DNA of 64,000 nt from CAWJEL01 sp964647255 (lineage in GTDB: Bacteria > Chloroflexota > Anaerolineae > CG2-30-64-16). Where the stretch lies: the NCBI GenBank assembly GCA_964647255.1, contig CAZYGI010000011.1:11759-75758 (forward strand), read 5' to 3'. A program made the position numbers and the translations under genes. Positions 25,795 to 34,640 of the stretch are shown here, in pieces. The first letter of the stretch is position 1; each line of letters begins with the position of its first letter. The notes under the pieces are model-generated. The model was not told the origin of the DNA. It ran no database searches and saw only the letters and a list, made by a program, of their open reading frames with translations.

Positions 25795-26463
25795 ATGGCA
25801 GTGATCACAATTTCTAGAGAGCTTGCCAGCGGCGGCACAGAAGTCGCCCAGCAGGTGGCGGCGCGCCTGGGTTATGCGTTCGTGGACAAGACGACAACCG
25901 ATGGCGTGTTCCGGCAGTACGGGTTGACCAAGTTCGACGACTTGTACGGCTCAGCGCCCAGCATCCTGGACCTGCTTAGCGCCGACAACCTGCTGTTGAT
26001 TTCGATGGCCAACGAGATCCTGGAGGCGGTGGCGCAGCGCGGCAAGGTCGTGATCGTGGGGCGGGCTGGCTTCGCGGTCCTGGCCGGCTATGCGGACGTG
26101 CTGCATGTGCGCATCCAGGCGCCGTTCTCGGAGCGGGTGCAGCGAGTGATGGCCCGGGAAGGTATGACGGATCTCGATGTGGCCATGGCGCGGGTGAAAG
26201 AAGACGACGAGGTGCACAGCAAGTACGTTCAACGGTTCTACAACAAGCGGTGGGACGACCCGTCGAACTTTGACCTGGACCTTGATATGGGTTCTGTGAC
26301 CAGCGACGTGGCCGTGGAACAGATCATCCAGGCGGCCCGAACGGTGGATCAGAAGGCCCTCAGCCAGGGCGCGGTCACAACCGCAACGATCAAGGTGGAC
26401 CCCGTCGTTGCGGACGCGGTCGCTAAGGCGATCGCGTATCCTTTGCCCGAAATGGCGGTATAG
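25795..26463 (+). CDS. Cytidylate kinase-like protein
   Basis: 222 residues. Begins ITISRELASGGTEVAQQVAARLGYAFVDKTT, the N-terminus of the cytidylate-kinase-like family in which the P-loop reads SRELxSGG with no GKS/T lysine. Further on are GKVVIVGRAGFAVL and RVQRVMAREGM, resembling the lid arginines. Family members are proven or predicted nucleoside-monophosphate kinases; many are uncharacterised. GGAGG lies 8 bp before ATG 25795. It directly follows the sugar ATPase and ends with a terminator, so it is the last gene of the operon, a curious partner for a sugar importer. Confidence 0.82.
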   Translation: MAVITISRELASGGTEVAQQVAARLGYAFVDKTTTDGVFRQYGLTKFDDLYGSAPSILDLLSADNLLLISMANEILEAVAQRGKVVIVGRAGFAVLAGYADVLHVRIQAPFSERVQRVMAREGMTDLDVAMARVKEDDEVHSKYVQRFYNKRWDDPSNFDLDLDMGSVTSDVAVEQIIQAARTVDQKALSQGAVTTATIKVDPVVADAVAKAIAYPLPEMAV

Positions 26464-26489
26464 GCGCATTTTCGGCGCGGGGATCGGCG

Positions 26490-26515
26490 TGGGCCGGGCA
26501 AGAATGCCCGGCCCA
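26490..26515 (+). terminator. Hairpin terminating the sugar operon
   Basis: TGGGCCGGGCA (26490-26500), loop AGAA, TGCCCGGCCCA (26505-26515), a perfect 11-bp stem followed by TTCACTTT. Confidence 0.75.
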
Positions 26516-26652
26516 TTCACTTTCAGAGCCGGTTCCGCGGGCGTTTCGGCCCTTGGAGCCTTCAGCTTGTCGAAAAGAAGCGAATGCGTTATTGTTACAC
26601 GGTCATCTGCAAGGATGACGATAGCTTCGCTGATCGCAAAACAGGTGCTTCA

Positions 26653-27066
26653 ATGACTTTTTTCGATTCGCTCAAACGCATTTTTGGCAGTCCGGCGGCA
26701 CAGCCGGCGTCCGGTTCCGCGGCGCATTCACAGCCGGCGCCGAAAGAAATTCGGGTGCGGGAGGTCGCTGTCCCGGAGCTGATGGCCGAGCTGCGCGGCG
26801 CCGGTGCGTCCTTCGTGCTCGATTGCCGCGAGGGCTATGAGCGCCGGTCTGGCTATATCCCCGGCAGCGTCCATATCGCCATGCGCGAGATTCCACAGCG
26901 CCTGGCCGAGCTCGACCGCACTGCGGACATCGTCGTGGCCTGTGCGCACGGCAACCGCTCGTATAGCATCGCCGGCTATCTGATCGAGCAGGGCTTCCAG
27001 GCACGCAGCCTGCGCGGCGGCTTTGTCGAGTGGCAGGCGCGCGGCGGCGAGGTGGACCATGGCTGA
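26653..27066 (+). CDS. Rhodanese-like sulfurtransferase domain protein
   Basis: 137 residues. After an N-terminal tail (FFDSLKRIFGSPAAQ) rich in Ala/Ser/Pro comes a single rhodanese domain: VLDCREGYERRSGYIPGSVHIAM, with the catalytic Cys in VACAHGNRSYSIAGYL. The active loop is CAHGNRS, of single-domain GlpE/PspE size. It moves sulfane sulfur between acceptors. The last codons overlap the start of the PIG-L gene by 8 bp, so the two are translationally coupled. The ATG at 26653 begins the best-supported protein; the upstream region reads as non-conserved sequence. Confidence 0.88.
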   Translation: MTFFDSLKRIFGSPAAQPASGSAAHSQPAPKEIRVREVAVPELMAELRGAGASFVLDCREGYERRSGYIPGSVHIAMREIPQRLAELDRTADIVVACAHGNRSYSIAGYLIEQGFQARSLRGGFVEWQARGGEVDHG

Positions 27067-27754
27067 GACGGCCGATGCGCTCGACCGCGTCATGGTGATC
27101 GCGGCACACCCGGATGATCCGGAGTTCGGCTGCGCGGGCACGGTGCTGAAATGGGCGCAGGCCGGCCGGCAGATCACCTACGTCTTGCTGACCAGCGGCG
27201 ACAAGGGCAGCCACGATCCGGAGCTTCATCCCGGCCGGTTGGCCGCGCGGCGCGAGGGCGAACAGCGCGCCGCGGCCGCCGAGTTAGGGGTGCAGGAGGT
27301 AGTCTTTCTGCGCCACCCGGACGGCATCCTGGAGAATACGCTCGAATTGCGCCGCGAGCTGGCGAGCTTGATCCGCCAGCGCCGGCCGCATATCGTGGTG
27401 ACGATTGATCCGTGGCGCCACTATCAGCTTCACCCTGATCACCGCGCTGCTGGCCTGGCAGCACTCGATGCGGTCTACGCGGCGCGCGAATGGTACATCT
27501 TCCCGGAGCAGTTGGTCGAGGGGGTCGAGCCGTGGCGCGTGGCGGAGGCATATCTTTTCTGGACAAATGAGGCGGACTGTTGGGAGGACATCGGCTGCTG
27601 TCTGGAGACGCGCATCGCCGCGCTGCTCCGCCATGTCAGCCAGGTCGGCGCGGAGCCGGAGAAGCTGGTCGAGCGCATCCGCCAGCGTGCGGTCGAAGCA
27701 GGCGTGAAGCCGGGCTATGCAGTCGCCGAGGCGTTCAAGCGACTTCAACTCTAG
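27059..27754 (+). CDS. PIG-L family deacetylase
   Basis: 231 residues. Zinc-dependent N-deacetylase fold: the first zinc motif AAHPDDPEFGC (H17, D20), TSGDKGSHDP, and the later HPDH (about 121-126) providing the third zinc ligand. Family members deacetylate GlcNAc-containing small molecules such as mycothiol, bacillithiol or bacteriochlorin precursors. The substrate is unknown here; pairing with a rhodanese hints at a low-molecular-weight thiol pathway, but this is inference. Starts inside the rhodanese gene (ATGGCTGA overlap). Confidence 0.88.
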   Translation: MAETADALDRVMVIAAHPDDPEFGCAGTVLKWAQAGRQITYVLLTSGDKGSHDPELHPGRLAARREGEQRAAAAELGVQEVVFLRHPDGILENTLELRRELASLIRQRRPHIVVTIDPWRHYQLHPDHRAAGLAALDAVYAAREWYIFPEQLVEGVEPWRVAEAYLFWTNEADCWEDIGCCLETRIAALLRHVSQVGAEPEKLVERIRQRAVEAGVKPGYAVAEAFKRLQL

Positions 27755-27868
27755 GCCCCCGGGTTTCCTGGAACTTCTGTCCCAGCCATGCGTCTTTAGG
27801 ATGTCAGCAAGCGTGTAGGGGGGACCGCCAGCGGGGCGGCCCGCGTGCTTGCCTGCCGGAGGGTTGCC

Positions 27869-30361
27869 ATGGGGAGCTCAGAACCATCCTTTTCGACTCG
27901 TCGGGGCCTTGTTCTTGCGATTTTGTTGGTGGCGGTGATCATCGCCGGCGTGATCGGTGCGGTCACCAGCCTGCGCGAAGTTTTGCCGCGCACGATCGCC
28001 AGCGTGCGCACCGCAACGCCCACGGCGGCGCTGCCGGTTGGCGCGCCGTCGCTGGCACTCTCGCCGCAGGCGGGGCGGCCGGGGACGCGGATCGTCGTCT
28101 CGGGACGCGGCTGGCGTCCCGGCAACACGGTGACGATCCGCCTCGAAGATCCTGCTGCGGGCCGGGTTTCGCCCGACCAGGCATCCGCTATCGTTTCTAC
28201 CGGCGGCGAGTTCTCGGTCCGTTTCACCTACCCGGATGCGGCGCCGTGGGCCGCTCTGCCGACCGTCTCGGTTGTCGCCGTAGACTCGACCTTGCATCTG
28301 CGCGTCTCGGCCGCGTTTGACGTGGTTGGAGCGGTCACCGGAACGCCCACGCCGGCTCCGACGCCGCTGCCGCTCGACACCGCGACGGCGACGCCGGTCA
28401 TCCCGACGCTGCCCCCGCCCACCGCCGCTCCGACGCTGCCCCCGCCGACGGTTCCGCCTTCGCCCTCGACTACGCCGGCCGCGCCCACCGCGACGCGGTC
28501 GCCCGCGCCGACGGCAACGACGACCCCGCCGCCGGTCATCATCGTCAGTGACTGGCGCGGGGAGTATTACCCGAACACCAACCTGGTCGGTGCGCCGGCC
28601 TTGATCCGCAACGATTCGGCTGTGGATTTCAATTGGGGGTTCGGCGTTCCGGGCCCGGGCGTGCCGGCCGATGGTTTTTCGGCCCGGTGGACGCGCATGC
28701 TGGATCTGGCTGCAGCGACGTACCGTTTCTACCTGACCATGGATGACGGTGCGCGGTTGTGGATTGACAACCAGCTCGCGCTGAATGAATGGCGCGACGG
28801 CGGCACGCGCACGGTTTCAGTGGACTATCCCTTGACCCGCGGCGCACACGCCTTTCGGGTGGAATACTACGACCGCACCGGCGCGGGGCGGGTGCAATTG
28901 CGTTGGGAGCGCCTGGGCATGGTGCCGATCACCGACTGGCAGGGGCTGTACTGGGCCAACCCCAACCTGGCGGGCGACGCACTGCTGGTGCGCAACGATC
29001 TGGCTGTGGATTTCAACTGGGGCGCGGCCCCTGCGCTGGGCCTGCCGGCCGATAACTTCTCGGCCCGGTGGACGCGCGCCGTTTCCTTCGCCGCCGGCCG
29101 GTACCGCCTGTTTGTACAGGCGGACGACGGCGTCCGCCTGTACGTGGACGACCGCCTGGTGATCAATGAGTGGCATGACGGGAGCGGCGCCACGCCCTAC
29201 AGCGTGGAGCTCGCCTTGGGCGGCACGCACACCCTGCGTGTGGAGTATTACGACCACACCGGCGCGGCCCTGGTGCGCTTCTGGTGGCAGCCGATCGAGG
29301 CCACGGCAACGCCGACCGCGACGCTGACGGGGACGGCTGCGGCCACGCGCACGCCCACTGCCACGCTGACGCCGTCCGTGACGCCGACGGAGACGGCCAC
29401 GGCAACCCTGACGCCCGCGCCCACAGTCACGGCGACTGCGACGCCGACAGCATCGCCCACCGCCACGCTGACGCCGTCCGCGACGCCGACGGAGACGGCC
29501 ACGGCAACCCTGACGTCCGCGCCCACAGCCACGGCGACTGCGACGCCGACAGCATCGCCCACCGCCACGCTGACGCCGTCCGTGACGCCGACGGAGACTG
29601 CCACGGCAACCCTGACGCCCGCGCCCACAGCCACGGCGACTGCGACGCCGACAGCATCGCCCACCGCCACGCTGACGCCGTCTGTGACGCCGACGGAGAC
29701 TGCCACGGCAACTGCCACGGCAACTGCCACGGCTTCGCTCACCCCTTCGCTCACCCCTTCGCCGACTCCCGATGAGAACGGGAGCGCCACCGCGACACCG
29801 ACCGCAACGGCGCTCCCGGTGGACGAGACTGCGACGGCCGCGCCTGCCGAGCGGATGCGGCCGACGAAGACCGCGACCCCCACGCTGGTTTCACTGGGGC
29901 CAGTCCGGCTGAACGAGCTGCTCTCCGCGCCGAAGGCTGTGGACTGGGACGGCAACGGGGTCAAGAACGCGGCCGACGAGTGGATCGAGCTGCGCAACGC
30001 GGGAAAGTCGGCTGTGGATCTGAGCAACTGGCGGCTGGAGGCCGGGCGCGGCGTGTACCGCTTCCCGCGGGGCACGACCCTGCGGCCGGAAGCGATCCTG
30101 ATCCTCTACCAGAAACAAACCAGGCTGATCCTTGACGACGCGGGCGGAGAGGTGCGGTTGGTGGACCGGGCCGGCAAGACTGCGGATAGCGTGCGTTACC
30201 CGGCGCTCACCGCGGACGCGAGCTTCGGCCGCGACGCGACGAACGCCTGGCGCAGCGATTGGCCGCCCAGCCCCGGCAAGCCGAACCTGGCGCCGGCCGT
30301 CACCGGCACGCCGACCGCAGCGAAAACGCTGACGCCGACGCCCACGGTCACGCCCCGCTGA
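27869..30361 (+). CDS. PA14 / lamin-tail surface protein with Thr-Pro linker
   Basis: 830 residues. One N-terminal membrane segment (about 14-38, GLVLAILLVAVIIAGVIG) probably anchors it. An Ig-like region follows (about 65-150), then Pro/Thr spacers. Two PA14 domains follow (about 225-348, 353-476), each with DWxGxYW/Y, RNDxAVDFNWG, FSARWTR, DDGxRLWID and VEYYDxTG, a sugar-binding fold. Residues 477-677 are a Thr/Pro/Ala linker with a 34-residue tandem repeat. A lamin-tail domain (679-810, VRLNELLSAP... DEWIELRNAG) closes the protein. GGAGG precedes ATG 27869. Probable cell-surface glycan-binding or adhesion protein. Confidence 0.88.
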   Translation: MGSSEPSFSTRRGLVLAILLVAVIIAGVIGAVTSLREVLPRTIASVRTATPTAALPVGAPSLALSPQAGRPGTRIVVSGRGWRPGNTVTIRLEDPAAGRVSPDQASAIVSTGGEFSVRFTYPDAAPWAALPTVSVVAVDSTLHLRVSAAFDVVGAVTGTPTPAPTPLPLDTATATPVIPTLPPPTAAPTLPPPTVPPSPSTTPAAPTATRSPAPTATTTPPPVIIVSDWRGEYYPNTNLVGAPALIRNDSAVDFNWGFGVPGPGVPADGFSARWTRMLDLAAATYRFYLTMDDGARLWIDNQLALNEWRDGGTRTVSVDYPLTRGAHAFRVEYYDRTGAGRVQLRWERLGMVPITDWQGLYWANPNLAGDALLVRNDLAVDFNWGAAPALGLPADNFSARWTRAVSFAAGRYRLFVQADDGVRLYVDDRLVINEWHDGSGATPYSVELALGGTHTLRVEYYDHTGAALVRFWWQPIEATATPTATLTGTAAATRTPTATLTPSVTPTETATATLTPAPTVTATATPTASPTATLTPSATPTETATATLTSAPTATATATPTASPTATLTPSVTPTETATATLTPAPTATATATPTASPTATLTPSVTPTETATATATATATASLTPSLTPSPTPDENGSATATPTATALPVDETATAAPAERMRPTKTATPTLVSLGPVRLNELLSAPKAVDWDGNGVKNAADEWIELRNAGKSAVDLSNWRLEAGRGVYRFPRGTTLRPEAILILYQKQTRLILDDAGGEVRLVDRAGKTADSVRYPALTADASFGRDATNAWRSDWPPSPGKPNLAPAVTGTPTAAKTLTPTPTVTPR
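29363..29720 (+). repeat. 102-bp tandem repeat in the Thr-Pro linker (about 3.5 copies)
   Basis: Copies of the word ACGCTGACGCCGTC start at 29363, 29465, 29567 and 29669, an exact 102-bp (34-codon) period with a few substitutions, mostly in third positions. A shorter repeat (ACTGCCACGGCA, about 29699-29730) follows. Confidence 0.93.
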
Positions 30362-30408
30362 CTCCGGGCGCCTGACGTGAGCCCGGGTTGGGTGTTCATG
30401 CCTCATGG

Positions 30409-30449
30409 ACGGGGTTGGAAGGTCTTCTGCGGCCCTCCAACCCCGTTTT
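30409..30449 (+). terminator. Terminator after the PA14 protein
   Basis: ACGGGGTTGGA (30409-30419) pairs with TCCAACCCCGT (30436-30446), ending in TTTT. It would end the PA14 transcript. A weak promoter for the next gene lies at 30461-30489 (TTTCAA, 17 bp, TAAAAT). Confidence 0.82.
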
Positions 30450-30534
30450 CGCGGCCCTGGTTTCAAAATTCCTGCGCTGATGGTAAAATTGAGCTGTGTG
30501 TTGCAGATCGTTTTCTTTCTCATTGGAGTATCCC

Positions 30535-33096
30535 ATGATCTCACTTCTCGAGCTCACCGCCGAGCAGTTGCGCCGCCGCTGTGACATGTCGCAGTACGCT
30601 TTCGCCACCACGGCCGAGGCCCCCGAACTTGAAGGCATCATCGGCCAGGATCGCGCGGCCCGTGCCATTGAATTTGGCGTCGAGATGCCCTATCCTGGCT
30701 ATCACGTCTTTGCGACCGGCCCGACCGGCGCCGGCAAGACGAGCATCGTCACCCGGTTCCTGGAGACGAAGGCCGCCCGTCGGCCCGTGCCGCCCGATTG
30801 GGGGTACATCCACAACTTGCGTGAGCCGGATCGCCCGACCGCCCTGCGTTTGCCGCCGGGGGGTGGCGTCAAGCTGCGCGAGCAAGTGAACGCCCTGCTG
30901 AACCAGGTCGGCGACGCCCTGCTCAAGACGTTCGCCAGCGACCAGTACGCCGAAAGCCGCCATGCGCTCGAACGGGAGTTGGATGGCCGGCGCGGCGAGC
31001 ACTTTCGTGTGCTGGATGCGGCGGTGCGGGAGCAGGGGTTTGCCCTGGCTCGCTCCCCCATGGGCTTGATGATCGCACCGGTCAAGGATGGCCAGCCGTT
31101 GAGCCAGGAGCAGTTCGACGCGCTGCCCGACGCCGAGCGCGAGACGCTCACCGTGCAGGGCCAGAAGCTTCAGGAGGCGCTGGAACGCACCCTGCGCCAG
31201 GTGCAGGAGATCGAGGAGGCGGCACAGGAGCGGTTGATCCACCTGGATCAGGAGATTGCGGCCGCAGCGATCCGGCCCTTCTTTGATCGCCTGGCGCCCG
31301 ACTATGCGGACTGGCCCGACGTTCTTGGCTACCTTGCCGGCATCCAGGCTCACATGGCCGAACATCCCGATGATTTCAAGACGCGCGCTGCGCCCGAGAC
31401 CGCGCAAGCCGCGGCTGAGGGCGAGCAAACCGGCCCGCCGTTGCCCCTGTTGCAGCGGCCACAGGCTGTATCGCCGTTCGATCGCTACCGATTGAATGTG
31501 CTTGTGGATAACAGCGGGCTTGCCGGCGCGCCGGTGGTCGAGGAGACCAACCCGACTTACCCGAATCTGATCGGGCGGGTGGAGATGCGCGCGGAGCTGG
31601 GCACGCTGGTCACGGACTACCGTTTTGTCAAGGCCGGTGCACTGCATCGGGCCAACGGTGGTTACCTGTTGCTCGACGCGCGGGTCCTTCTCCGCCAGCC
31701 GCTGGCCTGGGAGGCGCTGAAGCAGGCGCTCCGCAACCAACGCATCCGCATCGAGGAGATGGCGCAGCAGATGGGCGTCCTGGCGACCACCACCATCAGC
31801 CCGGAGCCGATCCCCCTGGACGTCAAAGTGGTGCTGATCGGGGACCCGGACACTTACTATCTGCTATACGCCTACGATGAACAGTTTGAGAAGCTCTTCA
31901 AAGTGCGCGCCGATTTTGCCTTCGAGATGGCCTGGACGCGGGAGAACGAGGAACAGATCGTCCGCTTCATCCACCAGCGCTGCGAGGAGTTCGGCTTGCC
32001 GCACTTCGACCTGAGCGCAGTTGCCCAAGTGATCGAGTACAGCGCCCGGCTGGTGGAGGATCAACGCAAGCTCACCACGCGCTTCGCCCACGTCGCCGAT
32101 GTGATCCAGGAAGCGGCGTTCTGGGCCGGGCAGGCCGGGCACGCCACCGTGCTCGCGCCCGATGTGCAGCGCGCGATCAACGAGCGCGTCTACCGTTCCA
32201 ACCAGTACGAGGAACGGATGCGCGAGATGGTCACCGACGGCACGATCATGCTCGACGTAACCGGCGCGGCGGTGGGCCAGGTGAACGGCCTGGCCGTGTT
32301 GGAGCTCGGCGACTATGCCTTCGGCCGGCCCAGCCGTATCACATGCAGCACCTACCAGGGCCGTGCCGGCATCATCAACATCGAGCGCGAGGCGCGGCTC
32401 AGCGGCAAGATCCACGACAAGGGCATCTTGATCCTGTCTGGGTTCCTGGGCGGCCGATACGCGCAAGACAAGCCGCTCAGCCTTTCAGCCAGCATCGCGT
32501 TCGAGCAGTCTTACGAAGGGATTGACGGGGACAGCGCATCCTCCACCGAGCTCTACGCCCTGCTGTCCAGCCTGGCCGAGCTCCCGATCCGGCAAGGGAT
32601 CGCCGTGACCGGCTCGGTGAACCAACGGGGCGAGGTGCAGGCCATCGGCGGTGCCACAACCAAGATCGAGGGCTTCTTTGATGTTTGTCGCGCCATGCCC
32701 GGCGGCCTGACCGGCGATCAGGGTGTGCTCCTGCCTGCGACGAATGTCTCCAGCCTGATGCTGCGCGAAGATGTCGTCGCCGCGGTGGCCGACGGAAAAT
32801 TCCACATCTGGCCCGTGCGCACGATTGACGAGGGGATCGCGCTGCTGACAGGCGTTCCAGCAGGCGAGCGGGATCCAGACGGCGTTTATCCGCCTGAAAC
32901 CGTCAATGGTCGGGTGGATCGCAAGCTGCGCGAACTGGCTGAGCGGTTCCAGAACTTCGGGCAGAAATCAAAGGAGAATGGGGAGCGGGACAAGCGGAAT
33001 GGAGAGCCCGCCAAGCCTGAAGAGGAACCGGAGCCGGAATCCCCGCCGCCCGGCGAGCCGGATCTGCCCGGGGATGCGCCGGAATCGGTCGCCTGA
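30535..33096 (+). CDS. Lon-like ATP-dependent protease (AAA + S16)
   Basis: 853 residues. AAA Walker A GPTGAGKTS (62-70) near the N-terminus, a long helical insertion (about 150-300), then the AAA C-terminal part and a Lon S16 protease domain. The catalytic dyad is S667 in GDSASS and K710 in GGATTKIEG, 43 residues apart as in classical Lon. It lacks the Lon N-terminal substrate domain and resembles the archaeal-type/YcbZ-like Lon group without obvious membrane helices. The C-terminus (about 800-853) is a Glu/Pro/Lys tail. Probably a cytoplasmic protein-quality protease. TTGGAG precedes ATG 30535. Confidence 0.92.
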   Translation: MISLLELTAEQLRRRCDMSQYAFATTAEAPELEGIIGQDRAARAIEFGVEMPYPGYHVFATGPTGAGKTSIVTRFLETKAARRPVPPDWGYIHNLREPDRPTALRLPPGGGVKLREQVNALLNQVGDALLKTFASDQYAESRHALERELDGRRGEHFRVLDAAVREQGFALARSPMGLMIAPVKDGQPLSQEQFDALPDAERETLTVQGQKLQEALERTLRQVQEIEEAAQERLIHLDQEIAAAAIRPFFDRLAPDYADWPDVLGYLAGIQAHMAEHPDDFKTRAAPETAQAAAEGEQTGPPLPLLQRPQAVSPFDRYRLNVLVDNSGLAGAPVVEETNPTYPNLIGRVEMRAELGTLVTDYRFVKAGALHRANGGYLLLDARVLLRQPLAWEALKQALRNQRIRIEEMAQQMGVLATTTISPEPIPLDVKVVLIGDPDTYYLLYAYDEQFEKLFKVRADFAFEMAWTRENEEQIVRFIHQRCEEFGLPHFDLSAVAQVIEYSARLVEDQRKLTTRFAHVADVIQEAAFWAGQAGHATVLAPDVQRAINERVYRSNQYEERMREMVTDGTIMLDVTGAAVGQVNGLAVLELGDYAFGRPSRITCSTYQGRAGIINIEREARLSGKIHDKGILILSGFLGGRYAQDKPLSLSASIAFEQSYEGIDGDSASSTELYALLSSLAELPIRQGIAVTGSVNQRGEVQAIGGATTKIEGFFDVCRAMPGGLTGDQGVLLPATNVSSLMLREDVVAAVADGKFHIWPVRTIDEGIALLTGVPAGERDPDGVYPPETVNGRVDRKLRELAERFQNFGQKSKENGERDKRNGEPAKPEEEPEPESPPPGEPDLPGDAPESVA

Positions 33097-33104
33097 CGGC
33101 TTGC

Positions 33105-33250
33105 ACGGAAGAATGGGACGCAGATTGACGTTGATTGACCAGATCTGCCTGACTCAAGCGTCTTTATGCGCCGCGATTGTGGCGCCACGGCCCATAAAAA
33201 GAATCATCAGCGTTGATCTGCGTCTATCTGCGTCATCTGCGTTCTGGTTT
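33105..33250. repeat. Word-like repeat, family A (GACGCAGAT / ATCTGCGTC)
   Basis: GGGACGCAGATTGACGTTGA at 33114 is followed, after a spacer, by a run of ATCAGCGTTGATCTGCGTC and TATCTGCGTCATCTGCGTTC words (33205-33244). The two halves are complementary and can fold as a large imperfect hairpin between the Lon-like and NfeD genes. Family A also occurs at 46791, 47095, 55628 and 61062. Confidence 0.85.
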
Positions 33251-33267
33251 TGGACAGAATCCCGCCT

Positions 33268-34572
33268 TCACGCCTTGCGCACGCGCAGCTGGTACCCCTC
33301 GCGCCCAGCGATGACGACCCGCTCGCCGGCGGTCACCGGCCCGGATTCGGACACCGCCTTCCAGAGCTCGCCGTTCAGGTAGACCATGCCGGCCGGGTCA
33401 AGCGCCTGGCGCACCTCCGCGACCTGTCCGGTCAGGCTTTCCATGCCGGTGACGGGGCGGCGGCGCTGCGCAGCCACGACCTTAGCCACCGCAAAGGCGA
33501 AGAACGCGGCAGTCGCCAGCGCCAGGCCGATGATCGTCGGCCACGGCACCTCAAGATCAGGTGTATTGAACAAGAGATACGCTCCAAACACAAAGCTAGC
33601 GATCCCCCCGACGGTCAGCACGCCGTGGGTGGGCGCCTTGATATCCAGTACGAACAGCACGAACGCCAGGACGACAAACCCCAAACCGACCCAGTTGGCG
33701 TTCAGTGTCCCGAGGGCGTAGAACGCCAGCAGCAGGCAGATCACACCCGCGACCCCAGAGGCGTACCCGCCGGGGCTCGATAGCTCGAACAAAATGGCGT
33801 TCAGGCCGATGGTCAGCAGGATGGCGGCCAGGGTCGGATTGGTGATGGTGTTGAGGAACTGCTGGAACAGGCCGAGCGGGATTTCCTCGACCGGCGCTCC
33901 GGCCAGCCGCAGCGTGATCGTCTCGCCCGCGACCGTCACCGTGCGGCCGTCGAGTTGCCGCAGCAGATCGGGCACATCCTGCGCGACGGCATCAACCACG
34001 CCGAGGCTCAGCGCCTCGTCGGCCGTCGCGGCGGCGGCTTCGGCCACGGCCTTTTCGGCCCAGGCGACCGCTTTGTCTCCCCGCCGGGCGGCCAGGTTCT
34101 TGATGTCGGCCACCAGGATGTTGGTTTCCTTCTTTTTGATCGTCTCAGGCAGATCGGCGCCTTCGCTGCCCACCGGGCTGGCTGCGCCGATGCTGCTGCC
34201 AGGGGCCATCGCCGCGAGGTGGCCCGCCAGCGTGATGAACGTGCCCGCCGATCCCGCGTGTGCGCCGGACGGCGCGACGTAGACGATCACCGGCACGCTG
34301 GCTGTGGTCATCCGCTGTGTGATCTGTTTGGTGATGTCCACCGAGCCGCCCGGCGTGTCCAGCTCGATCACCAGCGCGGCCGCGCCGCTCGCCTCGGCGT
34401 CCGAGATCGCCTGGTCAATATACGCGCGCAGGATCGGCGTCACCGGCCCGTTGAACTTCGCCAACTTCACCGCACCACTCGTCTGCGCCGCGGCGGCCTG
34501 GCCGATACTGAGCACCAGCGCCAGCAGCAGCAGCCACTGAGCCAACCTCAAACCTGGTTTTTGCCGTTTCAT
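33268..34572 (-). CDS. NfeD/STOPP-type membrane serine protease
   Basis: 434 residues. Signal peptide, then a ClpP-like protease domain: VIELDTPGGSVDITKQIT, YVAPSGAHAGSAGT (nucleophile S108) and KKKETN (base K148), spaced as in the 1510-N/NfeD family. Four or five membrane segments follow (about 235-345), then a C-terminal OB-fold (NfeD) domain from about 360. These proteases act at the membrane with SPFH/stomatin partners and cleave hydrophobic C-termini; no stomatin gene is adjacent. ATG 34572 has GGGGGT upstream; longer reading frames run into repeat sequence. Confidence 0.92.
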   Translation of the reverse strand: MKRQKPGLRLAQWLLLLALVLSIGQAAAAQTSGAVKLAKFNGPVTPILRAYIDQAISDAEASGAAALVIELDTPGGSVDITKQITQRMTTASVPVIVYVAPSGAHAGSAGTFITLAGHLAAMAPGSSIGAASPVGSEGADLPETIKKKETNILVADIKNLAARRGDKAVAWAEKAVAEAAAATADEALSLGVVDAVAQDVPDLLRQLDGRTVTVAGETITLRLAGAPVEEIPLGLFQQFLNTITNPTLAAILLTIGLNAILFELSSPGGYASGVAGVICLLLAFYALGTLNANWVGLGFVVLAFVLFVLDIKAPTHGVLTVGGIASFVFGAYLLFNTPDLEVPWPTIIGLALATAAFFAFAVAKVVAAQRRRPVTGMESLTGQVAEVRQALDPAGMVYLNGELWKAVSESGPVTAGERVVIAGREGYQLRVRKA

Positions 34573-34640
34573 CTCATACCCCCACTGGATCGCCGTGTCT
34601 CCCTGTCCCTGCGTCCCCGTATCACCGCGTCCGCGCATAT
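34573..34640. repeat. Word-like repeat, family E, at the PEBP/NfeD junction
   Basis: GTCTCCCTGTCCCTGCGTCC and CCGTATCACCGCGTCCGCG form a family E run; on the minus strand it reads GCGGACGCGGTGATACGGGG. The last codons and stop of the PEBP gene (about 34622-34635) lie inside it. Confidence 0.72.

Noticed and set aside
26584..26652. Earlier start for the rhodanese gene (MRYCYTVICKDD)
   Set aside because: No conserved sequence or ribosome site; the short N-terminus from 26653 fits better.
29363..29720. The Thr-Pro linker repeat as one of the word-like families
   Set aside because: It has an exact codon-aligned 102-bp period and a clear protein role, unlike the degenerate spacer words.
32930..33096. 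C-terminal tail of the Lon-like gene (AAGGAGAATGGGGAGCGGGA words) as a family E insertion
   Set aside because: Charged tails vary naturally in this family, and the word match is weak; not claimed.
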